This document shows, piece by piece, positions 10,136-21,409 of a stretch of DNA of 64,000 nucleotides. The stretch is taken from assembly GCA_023548195.1 (NCBI GenBank), contig JAJHZJ010000575.1, positions 1,243,454-1,307,453 on the forward strand, given 5' to 3'. The notes under the pieces were generated by a model. It was given only the letters and a program-made list of their open reading frames with translations, did no database searches and was not told where the DNA came from. Made by a program: the position numbers and the translations under genes. Position 1 is the stretch's first letter. Every line of letters begins with the position of its first letter. This DNA comes from Bettongia penicillata ogilbyi (taxonomy: Eukaryota > Chordata > Mammalia > Diprotodontia > Potoroidae).

Positions 10136-11130
10136 CAAACTCCTTAGTAGGGAAAGAGGGTCTCAAGCCTGACAACCAAGACTTGACTTCCTTCCTACCA
10201 AATGTCTACTCCACAACACATAGCAAATATAAAAAAGAAAAAAATAGCACCACTAACAACAAAAACAGTTATCTAAGTCAACAGCAAAACGGAAGTCAGA
10301 AAAAGTATACATAAGAGAATGCCTACTAAACAACAGGGACAGTCATGAGCTCTCCCACTGGGAACGAAAGAACTCAGCTCCACCAAGAGCCTCTGATCTC
10401 TTCCAAGGAGAAACTCCCCCCCCAAAGTCTCTAGGGCAGCAAATTGAGAATAAGGACATGATCAAAGTTCTACGGGTCAGTTTCTTCCCAGAGTCTCTTT
10501 CCCAAGCCCCAAAGAAAAGCTGGCATTACTTACACATCTCTCTGAACTCTGGAAGCTAGAAGAGCATGGATCTCTCCTCTCTCACTCTTACCAGCTAGTC
10601 CTGATCCTTATACAAGTGCAGGAATTTGAGGAATTAATCCCCACCAATGAGGAAAGAGTCCTGTATCTTTGACCCTTTTCTACTTCCCCACCACCATTTT
10701 CTCAATTAAATATTAAGCTTTTGCCTATTGAGATTACTCAGGGCAACCTGCATGGTTTAGTCAATAATATCAAGGGTGTCCAAAATGCCCACATTAAGAG
10801 CTCCTGACTTGACCTGATGGTAATACTCACCTTTCACATCTTATCTTGAATTTCATTCTCCTGTTCCCCACCAGAAGGTGTAATCTGTGTCTGCCTGCCC
10901 ACCCTTAGCCTCAGATAAATCTCAGGAAAGAACCAGAACCTATGAAGGGGAGGCACAAAGTGGGAAATGGCTGTTGCTGGTGATCCTGCGGGGCAGCAGT
11001 GCCCTTTCAGAGAAATGTGAACACCTCCTCACTGATCTAGTCCATGTGAGCCCTCCCTGTGCAGATACACACTGCATCCTATCTGGACTTGTACAGCAGA
11101 CCTTATAAGTCACTATGACCATTTCTGGAA
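10136..11130. other. About 1 kb, no recognised gene or repeat
   Basis: A-rich from 10200 to 10310, then mixed composition. A short frame at 10887-11108 has no recognisable domain. An old LTR cannot be excluded. Confidence 0.35.
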
Positions 11131-11134
11131 GATC

Positions 11135-11260
11135 ATAGAAACATAGACCAGAGCCTAAGGCTCTCAACTCTCTTACTCTGTACAAGAGGAAACTGAGTTT
11201 TCCAGTGGTTAAGTGACTTGCCCAGAATCAGACAGATGGTACCCAGAAGAACCTCTGAGA
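11135..11260 (-). mobile_element. MIR/THER-like SINE, antisense
   Basis: gatcatagaaacatagacca, tacaagaggaaactgagttt and aagtgacttgcccagaatca read the core in reverse. Confidence 0.6.
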
Positions 11261-11400
11261 ATCTGGCCTAAAGTTCCAGTTCACCCACTCACTATCTGCA
11301 CAAGTTTAAGCAAGTCAGATATTTAATCTGGGCCTCAATTTTATGTTTTTCAGCTGTCAAACAAGAACAGGAAGCAATCTACAAAATATTCAATGGCTGT
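11255..11400 (+). mobile_element. MIR-type SINE fragment
   Basis: tctggcctaaagttccagtt, aagtttaagcaagtcagata and gggcctcaattttatgtttt follow MIR core order, strongly diverged. Confidence 0.45.
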
Positions 11401-12460
11401 CACTCAATAACTCATCATAGCACTGACTACCCAAAATAATTTCCATCCAACTTCAGAGCGATTCTCACACAAGTAACTCTGCTCTTTCCATCTGTCCTTT
11501 TCCGCTTAGTCATCTCTCCTTGGTACCATCTCATAGCTACATCCATTTGGATTCTGGTCTCTGGCAACTTTTATTGTCTGTCGGCCAGGCCCGATGCCAC
11601 TGTTCCTTCCCACCCCCATTCTAACTTCCCTGTAATTGGCAGAGAAGCAAACTCGGCTTGCTAGGAAATCTGGCTTCCCTTGTGGATTTAGCAATCATGA
11701 CTCATTGTGGGTCCCCATCATTCAGGGCCTGCTGCTTCTGCAACAGCTTCAGGCCAGGTTAACAGCATGCTTCCTAATGACCCACAGGCTTCTGTCTCAC
11801 CCAGGGACAGGGAGAGGACATTGAATCAAGTCACCTGATTTGAGTTTCAGAGCTCTGGATTTTTCAATATCATTCCTATTTATGGAATGCCCTGTAGGCA
11901 GAGGGGCTGCATCCCTCTGATGATATATTTATAAAGTTTAACCATGTATTTAAACAGCTCAGGTTGACAGTCCCATTTTCACATGATTCTATCTCCCAAA
12001 ATCAAAGGGTCTTCTATTAAAAGTACAATTAGAAGGGATAGGAATTGGAATTTTTTATGCTGGAATCAGATATTCCTTCTGTGAAAGCTCTTACAGGATT
12101 TATAAACCATGGAACTAAAGGATATGAGAGCCTTGTTCTCTTATGTTTTTACCCACAAAGTATTGCTTATTTCACTTTCCCAAATAATAGTGCTACCCTG
12201 AGACACCAAGCAGTCCCCTTGGCCTTGTCTTCCAGTTGGGTCAGGGATGAGATGAGGACCCAAAAGATGAGGGCTACCTATCAGTTTTTGTATGGACTGG
12301 AAGAAAAGGTCATTCCATTCATATCCCAATATTCTAAAAGAGGTAGCAGTTTAAAAGGGTCAAAGCACTGGCCCCACATCCAGAGGTCCTGATTTTGAGC
12401 ATTCCTCTGCTCAAAAAATATCATTTACAAAGCAAAATTCTGCCTCCTTTGCCTGACATC
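11400..12460. other. Single-copy block, candidate conserved non-coding
   Basis: About 1 kb without repeat signature. It contains a 7-bp-arm hairpin near 11898-11918 (CAGAGGG and CCCTCTG) and an A/T-rich run with gatgatatatttataaag. The 115-codon frame at 12045-12392 shows no domain and composition like its surroundings. Confidence 0.4.
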
Positions 12461-12464
12461 AAAT

Positions 12465-12570
12465 TCATATCAACAAGCATTTATTGAGAGTCTGCTATGG
12501 GGCAGTCACTGTACCGACAGCTAGGGATACAAAAATAGTGCCTATCCTCAAGAAACTCACAATCTAAGGA
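12465..12570 (-). mobile_element. L2/SINE 3' end, antisense
   Basis: caacaagcatttattgagag, agctagggatacaaaaatag and ctcaagaaactcacaatcta give the reversed L2 3' order. Confidence 0.6.
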
Positions 12571-12574
12571 ATCC

Positions 12575-12785
12575 CTTTCAAAACTCCTCCTCCATATCTT
12601 CCATTGCTCTCCTGCAGAAACTTTGTGCTCCCAGCTCCCAACCTCCACTATTATCTGCCCCTTGAGCACACTCTATGTGTGCCCATGTTGACACTGTTCC
12701 CCTGGTAGAGAATGCCTCATCTCTTGTTAAAGTCCAAATCTAATTCAAATCTCACCTCCTCCAGGAAGTCTACCATGAGTCCTCA
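12575..12785 (+). mobile_element. L2 LINE fragment
   Basis: ctggtagagaatgcctcatc and aaatctcacctcctccagga mark the L2 C-terminal region. The 3' tail follows at 12905 after an antisense insertion. Confidence 0.6.
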
Positions 12786-12794
12786 GATCAATAG

Positions 12795-12900
12795 TCACCA
12801 AGTAAGTATTTACATACCTATTATGTGCCCAACCCTGAGCTAAGCTCTGGGGATACAAAGAGAGGCAGAAGAGAGTCCCCATCCTCAGAGAGCTGTCTGA
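12795..12900 (-). mobile_element. L2-type 3' end inserted antisense in L2
   Basis: aagtaagtatttacatacct, ctaagctctggggatacaaa and tcctcagagagctgtctgat read as a reversed L2 3' end sitting inside a plus-strand L2. Confidence 0.55.
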
Positions 12901-12904
12901 TAGT

Positions 12905-13250
12905 AACAACTTTTCCTCTCTGAATTCACACATTAATTTGTATCGCAAGACTTTAGTGCATTTATCATGGAATATTTTAATGTCATAGTTACCTGAGTTT
13001 GTGTTTTATCTCCTTACTAAACTGTATGCTCCAAGAAGGCAGGGAGCACATCTTACATACATATATACCTGCACATCATATATATACGTATGTATATATG
13101 TGTATATATTATATATGTATATATTATATATGTATATATATTATATATATATGTATATATGTATGTATGTATGTATATGCCTGCTTCCCCAACAACTGAC
13201 AAGGTGATCTGCATACAGTAGGCACCTAACTTAAGTTGGTCAAATGAATG
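12905..13250 (+). mobile_element. L2 LINE 3' end carrying an expanded TA microsatellite
   Basis: ctgtatgctccaagaaggca before, and gatctgcatacagtaggcac after, an AT/GTAT microsatellite at about 13054-13180. The two halves are the usual adjacent parts of an L2 tail. Confidence 0.65.
13054..13180. repeat. (TA)n/(TATG)n microsatellite
   Basis: Alternating tatatatg and atatta units. They yield repetitive Tyr/Ile/Met spurious frames at 12999-13207. Confidence 0.9.
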
Positions 13251-13685
13251 TCCATGTGTTGAAAGCTAAATTTGGTTTTAACCCTCATGGTGCTAGTTAC
13301 CCACCCACCTTTCTTTTTTTCTTCTGCAAGAGCCTTAACCCATTATCTAAACAATTCATATGCTGATACTCCACTGGAGAGTCAATGACATTTATGTGGT
13401 TTCTCTTTCCCCTGAATCTCAGATCACAGTACCTTTGTTCTTTCTCAGTCTTTAGGATTCCTTTCCCTTGTGCTCTCTTGAGGCTCACCCAATGTCCTGG
13501 ACTCCATGTATGGCTGTGTGAATAGCACCAGACTGAGAAGCAATGCCACTGAAAGGCTGTTTGTTATACTGATGAGGAACTACCATTGATAAGTTTGATT
13601 ATCACCCTCCAACCAAATGGACATTCCAATCAGAACTTTACTATTTACTAATGTACATGGTGTGTGTATGTGTGTGGGGGGGGCG
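13251..13685. other. Unrecognised stretch
   Basis: No repeat or coding signature except a short TG and G run at about 13660-13684. Confidence 0.4.
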
Positions 13686-13689
13686 CTGT

Positions 13690-13785
13690 TGATATCCAAG
13701 AATCATACATCTAAAGCTAGAAAGAACCCCTGAGACCATCTAGAACAGCCCCCTCATTTTACAGATGAAGAAAATGAGAAAGACT
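13690..13785 (-). mobile_element. MIR/THER-like SINE 5' part, antisense
   Basis: gaatcatacatctaaagcta, ccccctcattttacagatga and aagaaaatgagaaagac read the reversed element end. Confidence 0.6.
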
Positions 13786-13809
13786 AAAAATTCTTCTGAA
13801 AAGTCGCTC

Positions 13810-13935
13810 TACATTTTAGAAGCAGTTCTAGCAGAGTGCTAGAAGACACAGGCTCAAATCCATCCTGAATATTTTATAGTTTTGGACCTTGAGCATATCT
13901 CAGTCTCAGTTTTCTCATCAGCTAAAGAGAACCTA
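13810..13935 (+). mobile_element. MIR-type SINE fragment
   Basis: acaggctcaaatccatcctg (B-box zone) then ctcagttttctcatcagcta. Confidence 0.5.
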
Positions 13936-14014
13936 TCTTGCTCTGTTAATGCTAATTTGCTAATGCAAATATTAAAGCCTTACTATGCGAGCTATTATTT
14001 TGTGGTATTATGGA

Positions 14015-14205
14015 TATGGATATTTGTATGTTACCTCAGATACAAAAAGACCTGGATTCAAATCCTGCCTTTGACACATATTGGCTACGTGACTTTTTAT
14101 TCAGTATTCCTTAAATAAAATGCTCTTTGAGGCCATAAGTTGCAGAATAGTTACTATTCTGTCTTCATGGGTGGAGCTTTGTCTGGATACTCCTTTCCTC
14201 ACCAA
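14015..14205 (+). mobile_element. tRNA-derived SINE with aagactataagttgcag-type 3' end
   Basis: agatacaaaaagacctggat, ttcaaatcctgcctttgaca, then gaggccataagttgcagaat and a 3' end shared in outline with 22905-23065 and 55635-55800. Confidence 0.6.
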
Positions 14206-14369
14206 AAAAAAAAGTGTGCAATGTATTTCTATCTTTTCATATTAAATTATTAATCTTGATAGTCTATTACAGAAAAATTAGTTTAGATCACATTCTTTTA
14301 AAAGACCTTCTTCTAGATGTTTCCAAGGGCATTATTAGAAACTTCTTACTTAACAAATCATTCAGATAA

Positions 14370-14450
14370 TTAAAAATGAAACTGATGAGGAGGCTGGACT
14401 GGAAAACCTCTAAAGTCCCTTCTTTATAGAACATCCATGAACCTATGAAA
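14370..14450 (+). mobile_element. MIR-like 3' fragment
   Basis: gaggctggactggaaaacct and ctaaagtcccttctttatag match the shared MIR-like 3' text. Confidence 0.4.
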
Positions 14451-14649
14451 TGGTATTTGATTTATGGAAGGTGTATTTTTCTAACAACTCATAGGTTTTT
14501 AAAAGGAGTTCAAAATTATGTCTCACTCTTTTCCTTCCAAAGCAGCAAAATTTCAAAACCTTTAAATCCATTTAAAGTTACGTTAAATCACAATTATTCA
14601 TTTTATTATCTCTTTTTAAATGGAATATTGAAATAAGTACACTTTCCTC

Positions 14650-14755
14650 TATTCAAAAGGAATGCCTTCAGGGCAGATATTGTTTTTGGTTTTGTTTTTT
14701 TATCCCCAGGGTCTTGCACACAGTTCGTGTTTAATAAAGGCTTGTCGATATGAAT
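14650..14755 (+). mobile_element. L2 LINE 3' tail
   Basis: gccttcagggcagatattgt, tccccagggtcttgcacaca and tgtttaataaaggcttgtcg. Confidence 0.65.
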
Positions 14756-14879
14756 GATATTCATTCAACCTCTTGGAAAATGAGAATTAACAAATCTATA
14801 CCATCATACATTTTGCTTTGTTTTAACATAGAAACTTCTGGCCAAATCTAATTTCTTTGTGGATGTGCCTAGAAAATTT

Positions 14880-15640
14880 GAGTTTGTCAAATATGATGTA
14901 CTAAAAATTAGAAGGGAAACAAGTAACTGGAGAAAAATATCTGCAATCAGTTTCCCTGATATAGTTCTTGTATTCAAGATTTATAAGGAACTGATTCAAA
15001 TTTATGACTTAAAGTCATTCTCCAATAAATAAATAGCCAAAGGATATGAAGAGGTAGTTTTCAAAATAAGAAATCCAAGCTATGAACAATCATATTTAAA
15101 AATGACCTAAACCCATAATAATTAGAGAAATGCAAACTAGGGCAACTCTGAATTTCTATGTCCCATCTATTGAACTGCCAAAAATGACAAAAGAAGAAAA
15201 GGAAAAATGTTAGAATGGCTGTAGCAACATAGGCACACTAGAGCACTATTGATGAAGCTGGGAATTGGTTTGTTCTGGAATCTATTTGAAATTATCCCTC
15301 CCCCCCAAAAAAATGGCCAAACTGTGAATACCCTTCAATGCAGAAATTAGTCTTATATCTTAAAGAAATGAAAGAAAGATGAAAAGGATATATATATATA
15401 TATATATATAAACAGGTAGAGCACCTCTTTATAATAGTAGTAGTAGTAGCAGCAGCAGCAGTAGTAGTAGTATAGGAGGAGGAGGAGGAGGACCCAAATT
15501 GGAAATGAAGAAAGTATTCTCTTACCCTGAATGAGCTAATCAATATGTGGTATAGGGATGTAATATTTTTCTGCCATAAGAAATGGTGAAAAGGATGATT
15601 TCAGAAGGAAACGAGGGAGACTTCTAGGATCCATAGCACA
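14880..15640 (+). mobile_element. Old L1 LINE 3' fragment with internal microsatellites
   Basis: taattagagaaatgcaaact, ggcaactctgaatttctatg, agcactattgatgaagctgg and aatatgtggtatagggatg follow the same landmark order as the L1 at position 1. Stops occur in all frames. Microsatellites (TA)n at about 15388-15410, (TAG/CAG)n at 15435-15471 and (GGA)n at 15475-15491 lie within it. Confidence 0.7.
15388..15491. repeat. Compound microsatellite (TA), (TAG/CAG), (GGA)
   Basis: Three adjacent simple repeats interrupt the L1 copy. The minus strand gives a Ser/Thr/Ala-repeat spurious frame at 15292-15543. Confidence 0.9.
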
Positions 15641-15644
15641 GAAG

Positions 15645-15885
15645 GTGGAAATGGGAGGGTACAATGCAATCTCTGCTATCTAGGAGGTTGAGGCAGACAC
15701 ATCTGGGCTAAGATTGGGTATCCAAAGTAAGCCACACGCCAAGCCAAGAGTTAGCCCCTCAAAGAATGAATCTTCCGGGTAGAACAGAAATGGACAGAGC
15801 AGGTCAAAGCTTTGTGCCCATAGGTACTTGCTGCACTTCCACCCTAGGTGAGATGGGGAGTCTCAAAAAGAATCGAAAAGAGCAA
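15645..15885 (+). pseudogene. 7SL (SRP) RNA pseudogene
   Basis: Colinear matches to 7SL RNA: ctatctaggaggttgaggca near 15680 (7SL ctactcgggaggctgaggct), gattgggtatccaaagtaag near 15712, agaaatggacagagcaggtc followed by aaag at 15786-15809, and tgctgcacttccaccctagg with gagtctcaaaa at 15829-15870. A segment corresponding to agtgggatcgcgcctg is missing, and many changes disrupt pairing, so it is a retrocopy and not a working SRP RNA gene. A SINE origin is less likely since both Alu and S domains are represented. Confidence 0.72.
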
Positions 15886-15889
15886 AGTG

Positions 15890-16235
15890 AGCCGAACAGG
15901 AGCCATCTATTCGATGATGATAACATTAAAAAGAAAACAACTTTGAACGACTTTAGAAAACAAGATTTAAAATATACAGTGACACAAATCACTCACCTCT
16001 GGAGAGGTAATGAACTTAAAATACAGAAAAAGACATATATTTTTGACACAAGGCAAATGTCGTGGTTTGTTTTGCCAGACTATACAACTATATATTGAGA
16101 GCTTTTTTTTTTTAACTTGCTGAAAGAGGGAAAGTTGGGGGAGGGGAGAGATCAGCAGCAGATTAGTTCATTTGTTTGTTTTTTAAATGTTTGCTAAATG
16201 CAAAGAAAAAATTAAAAAGAAAAGAAAAACTCAGG
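15890..16235 (+). mobile_element. LINE 3' end-like segment directly after the 7SL pseudogene
   Basis: aaatgtcgtggtttgttttg and ccagactatacaactatata, then a T run, a G-rich patch and an A-rich end, resemble a recurrent marsupial LINE 3' end. There is no spacer I can define from the 7SL part. Confidence 0.5.
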
Positions 16236-17455
16236 TTTATGATTAAGATAATGAATGTGAAAGTGACTGCCTCCAAGTCTTCAGCCAAGCAGCTTCCTGC
16301 ACAGGTCACACCTCCAGAAGGTTAGGGCCCTTATTTAAGTAGTGTGGAGTACTTTTCACACCTTGGTTACAAACCTTAAGGTGGAGAGGATTTTAATTAG
16401 ATCCTGCCTCCGCAGATTACAAAAGCCTCACTTCAAAGTTAAATTAAATGAACCATTTGTCCCAGGCGAGTGTGAACAAAACAAAAACAAGAAGACACAC
16501 ACACACAAAAAAAAAGTTCTAAGAATTCAAAAGCCACAACCGCACAGTGGTCTTTTCTGCCATCTGTTTCCTAAATGGGAAACACTATCCCTGGATCAGT
16601 CTTTAGAGACGAAAGACTCATGTAACTAAACTTCTTTGAAAGGATGGGGAAACTGAGGTACATCTGGGAGAGGGAAGAAAGGGAAGGAATTGCTCCCAAG
16701 ATCATTCCCAGATTTACTAGGCAATTTACTCACATTCACAACTATGCAGTGGAAATTCTGCAAGTCAAAATTAGGTCTTTGGAACTCCAAAGCTGGTCTC
16801 CTTTGCTCTCTATACCTCAAGAATATAATGTGAATTTCCAGCCCCCAGAGCAATGCTAGCTTAATTTGCAAATCAAGCCCACAACCTGCAGCTTGTCTCT
16901 AGTCCATTCCATGACCAAACTTTCTTGGTATAGTTTCATGTTTTTTTCTCAAAAAAAAAAAAATTCTGCCTGCAACTTTACTCCTAATAAAATATGTCTC
17001 TAATTCTGAGAGTGAAAATGAGAAGGTTTACAGCTACATTTTTTTTTCCTTCTTCATCTAGGAAGAAAATGCTTCCATTTGGAAAAAAAGAAAAATGCCT
17101 GAGATTTAAAAACCTTCCCTTCAGTTCCTCCGGCACTGACTTCCATAACAAATGAGATAGCTGCTGCTATTCCCTTCCAGGGGATTTCCAAGATTCAGAA
17201 AAGGAACTGAGGCCTGCATTCACTACTGCTGGGCCCAACATGAAGACTGCAATTTAAAGAGCTCTGAATGGTCACCCCAGCTCAAAGACAGGACAAGGCC
17301 ACATCATGCTGTCCTCTCTGCTCAGTTCTCCCAATCCTCATTTCCTATCAGTATTTTGTTAATGTAATCGTCATCACTGAATTTTTAAGTGATTGGTGCG
17401 TTTTGCATTCCTTTGTCTTTTCTCAGTATAATCTAATTTGATCTGATCAAATGGA
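16236..17455. other. Mostly single-copy stretch
   Basis: No strong repeat signature beyond short A or T runs near 16507, 16962 and 17041, and a weak antisense MIR hint at 16640-16760. Frames up to 95 codons (16342-16629) carry no recognisable domain. Confidence 0.4.
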
Positions 17456-17459
17456 GTCA

Positions 17460-17525
17460 AAAGAGATAACATGTAACGTGTATTGTGAGCCTTAAAGCTC
17501 TGTTTACATACCAGATATTATTACT
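17460..17525 (+). mobile_element. MIR 3' tail
   Basis: aagagataacatgtaacgtg, gccttaaagctctgtttaca and a terminal tattattac. Confidence 0.45.
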
Positions 17526-17526
17526 G

Positions 17527-17792
17527 TGGCAGGTAGGTGGAGCTGCGATGGATAGAATGCTGGACCTGAAATCAGAGAGACTCACTGATCTGAGTTCAAA
17601 TATGGACTCAGACATTTAAGTAGCTGTGTGACCCTGGGCAAGTCACTTAACTCTGTTTGCCTCAGTTTCCTCATCTGTAAAATGAACTGGAGAAGAAAAT
17701 GGCCAACTATCCTAGTATCTCTGCCAAGAAAACCCCAGATGGGGTCACAAAGACTTGGACACAACTGAAATAACTGAACAGCAATATTGTCG
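17527..17792 (+). mobile_element. CORE-SINE with RTE-type tail, near full length
   Basis: ggcaggtaggtggagctgcg head, gttcaaatatggactcagac B-box region, gctgtgtgaccctgggcaag core, then gccaagaaaaccccagatgg and ggtcacaaagacttggacac tail ending in aataactgaacagcaa. Confidence 0.88.
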
Positions 17793-18004
17793 TTAGGATC
17801 CCATTCTCGTAGAAACTTCACTTTTGTACATGAAAAGCAGTTTAAGATCAACGAAGACAATGGTGGTCAGTCTGTACAATATTCTGTACTCACAGTGCCT
17901 CGTTTACCAAGATGAAGGTGGATCACTTCATCAGCTGACCTTTAGAACCCAAAGTGGATACTGTATCAACTTGATGGAAGTGCCTTTCAGTGTTACTTTT
18001 CATT

Positions 18005-18605
18005 GCTATAATGTTACATTTCATTTCATTTTTGTCTCCAATATTCTTCTGGTTATTTCTATCTTTTTTTTTATTCCATATCAGCTCATACAAATCTTCC
18101 TATGTTTCTCAGAATTCTTCGTGTTCATTGTGCCTAATGGCACAATAATATTCTATTATATTCACATACCACAATTCATTGTGTCATTTTCCCACCCACG
18201 AGACCCTTTGCTTCCAGGTTTTTGTTGCCTTTTTAAAAGTTTAACTATTTTTTTAGATATATTTGAGGCCACACTTGACCCGAAGGAGGACTGCTACATC
18301 AAAGGGAATGAACTGTTTAATGATTTTTCCCATAGTTGCAGATTATTTTCCAAAATAGTTCAACTAATCCATAGTTTCAGCCTTCCCTCTGCTCCTTTTT
18401 GTTACAGCACCTCTGATATTGACTATTTTTATCTTTCATCAGTCTTTGCCAATTTTCATCATTGCATTCAAATTGTATACTCTGAGAACAAAATTCCTAA
18501 GCACTTTCTCCTTTGAGTCTACTTACCTCTGTCAAATGACTTTGAAAATTTCCATTTTCAAATATTTTCTCCAAATTCTATCCTCTATCCATTCTTCAGG
18601 TTAAA
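18005..18605 (-). mobile_element. L1 LINE 3' region, antisense
   Basis: atggcacaataatattctat, acataccacaattcattgtg and cccacccacgagaccctttg are the reverse complement of the L1 stretch seen at 290-415. Upstream, tatcagctcatacaaatctt reverses the gaactgatg landmark. The 230-codon plus-strand frame at 17824-18516 runs through this antisense L1 and is not a gene. Confidence 0.7.
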
Positions 18606-18609
18606 TTTT

Positions 18610-19150
18610 TTCTGCTGAAAGATTAATATCCAGACCATTTTACTTAAGGAAAACTTGCTTCTTGCACCAGGTGACTAATAAGCAGAGGGATGTATACCAG
18701 AGAAATCTGTGACATTTGTAGTCTGGGGAGGATCAGTTCCCATAGTAGGACTTTTACAATTTACACATTACTTTTTACCAAGCTTTTAAAATCAAGGATT
18801 AAATAAATGAAAACACATTCTGCATTTGGACTCTTGGCAAGGTCTTCTTGCCTGCGACATAAACAGAATAATTCTAAAGACTCGCTCTGCAATTATTTTG
18901 TTCTCACAATTATTCATAAGGAGACCTCAGAGCACATTACAATTATAATCTCCTTGATAACCACTTAGGAAGCATTTAACAGAGCGAATACTCATTTAGC
19001 CAAGCTAGCTGGAAAATCTAGTTAACTGAAAAACATACCAGATAGGCCAAAATTTGATTTTTAAGGAATTACAAGATTGAATATACTTGACAACACTACT
19101 ACATGAAAAAAGGATTTCGTTTCCTTAAGTGATTGTGTATTTACTGCAAT
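18610..19150. other. Single-copy block, candidate conserved non-coding
   Basis: No repeat text. 18830-19010 is rich in aattatt, attcat and taattat motifs. No coding evidence. Confidence 0.4.
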
Positions 19151-19154
19151 TTAG

Positions 19155-19340
19155 GTCAATTCAATTCAATACAATAAGCATTTGTTAACTACCTACCATG
19201 TGTCAGGCACTGTGTGCTAAGGGCAGGGGATACAAATTAAAAACTAAACCGATATCCTAAAGGAGTTTACATGAGGGTGTGGAGAGGAAGTAGGAGATGA
19301 TATGGATACATAAGAAAGAATTATCTAGTGGGGAGAGAGT
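19155..19340 (-). mobile_element. L2 LINE 3' end, antisense
   Basis: caattcaatacaataagcat, catgtgtcaggcactgtgtg and ggggatacaaattaaaaact are in reversed L2 order. Confidence 0.7.
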
Positions 19341-19894
19341 CCCTCTCCGCTCCTCTGACCAATGATAACTTTATGAACTTCAAATGATTGGAAAAATTGG
19401 ACTTTCAGGAGCATCCCAGGAACAAGAGCTGATAACAGTGACTGCAGTGAGAGCTAAGGAGAAGGCAGATGCAACAAGGAAAGGCAATTTCAGGATTCTA
19501 CAAGGAGTCCAGCAGGGACATCATGAGGACTCCATGGAGTGGGAAATGGCTTTCCAATAATTAGGAGATGTGAATTGACTAATTTGTCCCAGGAGCTTTC
19601 TAAACTCAAGCTCATTTTCACCTGGACTCTTCTTGTCCTGGTGGAAGAGTGAGGACCTGGTTTGGGGAAATGTTTTGTACAAACTGCTCTTACTCCATCA
19701 CCATAGTTAATTCCCACTTCTACAATCTAATTAAGTCTTTCTGATAATCAATAAGGAACACTCTGATGATTCTTGGGTTACACCTAGAACTTTGAGCAGA
19801 GAGGTGATTAATCAGCCTCTTGGAACCCAATCTGCTAGAGGTTTGAAGAGTGAGCCTCTTTCCACAGTGTATGCAAAGTAATTGTTTGGGGGAG
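19341..19894. other. Unrecognised segment between L2 pieces
   Basis: Separates the L2 3' end from its upstream ORF part at 19895. Either an insertion or L2 too diverged to read. Confidence 0.35.
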
Positions 19895-20205
19895 GTGGAG
19901 ACTACTCAATGGTGGGGGAAGGGAATCAAAAGAGGTTGTACTAAATTCATCTTTGAGGAGTGGTAGAGGTTATGAGATGGAAATGAGGAAGGAATGCATT
20001 CCAAGCATAAGGGAAAGTTTGTACAAAGCCCTAAAGGGAGGAAATTGAATAATTTTTGAACAATTTGGCAAAAATATAGAGGGTGAAAGAAGTACCATGG
20101 AATGAGTCTGTAAAGATATGGTAGAACTGAATTCTGAAGGGATTTAAATGTCAGATAGAGGGGTTTATATCTTATCCAAAAGGGAATAGAACCACTGGAA
20201 AATAA
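19895..20205 (-). mobile_element. L2 LINE ORF region, antisense
   Basis: aaggaatgcattccaagcat, caaagccctaaagggaggaa and agaggggtttatatcttatc correspond to reversed L2 ORF text. Confidence 0.65.
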
Positions 20206-20206
20206 C

Positions 20207-20330
20207 AAATTAGCAGAGAGTAAAGCCCTGGATTTGGAATTGGAGAACCTGGTTCTTGATGGTCTTTATGACCTGATTCAAATCACTTCAGTACTCTGGG
20301 CCAGTTTCCTCATCCATTAAATGATTGCAA
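20207..20330 (+). mobile_element. MIR-type SINE inserted in L2
   Basis: aaagccctggatttggaatt and gccagtttcctcatccatta, with L2 sequence on both sides. Confidence 0.55.
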
Positions 20331-20399
20331 TGAAACAGATGCCTCCACAATTCCTTTGAGCTTCACATTCTTGATCTTCTGATCCTGTATCCTTTAGGA

Positions 20400-20645
20400 A
20401 TACCATTTTAGTTATTGGGTGGAGGATAGGTTGAGACCTGAAGGAGGGAAGAATAAGGATATTGTTGTGGGCAAGAGAAAGTGGACATACACTAATGTCA
20501 TAGCCACACAAGTAGGGAAAATGAGAGGGAGATGAGAAATGCTGTGAAGACAGAATTGTCAGTACTTGACAATTCATAGAGCGGGGGAAGGAGAGGAAAG
20601 AACAAAGGATGACTCTAAGGCACAAAACTGAGGAATTAAAAGTAT
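20400..20645 (-). mobile_element. L2 LINE ORF region, antisense (continued)
   Basis: gaattgtcagtacttgacaa and aaaggatgactctaaggcac continue the reversed L2 ORF upstream of 20205. Confidence 0.55.
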
Positions 20646-20955
20646 GCTCTCAACAGAAATAAGAATGAGAAAAAGTACTTAATATGGTTTAATTTTCTTA
20701 AATGCTTTAGATGGTACTTAAGGCTTTATTAAGGTTTCAGGATCATGAGGGACAATACTGATTTTCATTGTACAGTAAATGTAGAAAGTATATAGGGCAG
20801 GGCTAAATCTGTCCTCATCACCAGATATGCACTAGAAGTTCCTTTTTGGAATAAATCACTTGATTTTTCTCCCCATAAAGCAGACTGTAGTGGACTGGGG
20901 TGGCAGGAAACCAGTTATCTGAGCTTACTAGTCTTTTAGATTCCAGGATTTTACT
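20646..20955. other. Unrecognised stretch
   Basis: No repeat or coding signature seen. Confidence 0.4.
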
Positions 20956-20959
20956 ATAT

Positions 20960-21055
20960 AAGGTACAACAAAAGTCACTTGCTTGGACCAAGATGACACA
21001 GTAGTAATCAGGAGCAGAGATAGGGAAAGAACCCAGGACACCTGAGACGGGTCAG
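20960..21055 (-). mobile_element. MIR/THER-like fragment, antisense
   Basis: aaagtcacttgcttggacca, gatgacacagtagtaatcag and gaacccaggacacctgag. Confidence 0.45.
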
Positions 21056-21409
21056 CTGCTTTCACACATGGGACAAAACCCACATTGTCTCACCTGTTCC
21101 CTAGCCAGTAGGTGAGCCACAAAGAGGACAGGTGAAAGATTTTTTGAATTCAGTACACAGTATTGGGACCTGTGGATGTATTGATTTGAACTCCTCCAGG
21201 AAACATGAGCATTCCAAATGGAGGTCTGAATCGGTCCTACCACCATCTATAAGTTCCCCTTGAAGACACTAAGGGTTTTCAAGTAGGTCTCCCAGGAGAA
21301 TAATATCAAGAAATGTCCTGGAAAAAAAAGATGAAGGACCTGCCAGCCCAAGCTTGACTTCTAGTTCATTGTAGGAACAGGATAAGCCATTTCCCCTATA
21401 ACATAAGGG

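Noticed and set aside
12045..12392. 115-codon plus-strand frame
   Set aside because: No domain, no conserved motif; a second frame on the opposite strand is equally open.
13054..13180. Considered as a scaffold/matrix attachment or origin AT-rich element
   Set aside because: A TA/TATG microsatellite interrupting an L2 tail explains it without a functional claim.
15766..16098. 110-codon frame starting in the 7SL region
   Set aside because: Explained by a structural-RNA pseudogene and LINE tail.
17824..18516. 230-codon open frame, the longest in the window
   Set aside because: It runs mostly through antisense L1 sequence (18005-18605); composition is Phe/Ile/Ser-rich as expected from a T-rich strand, with no domain.
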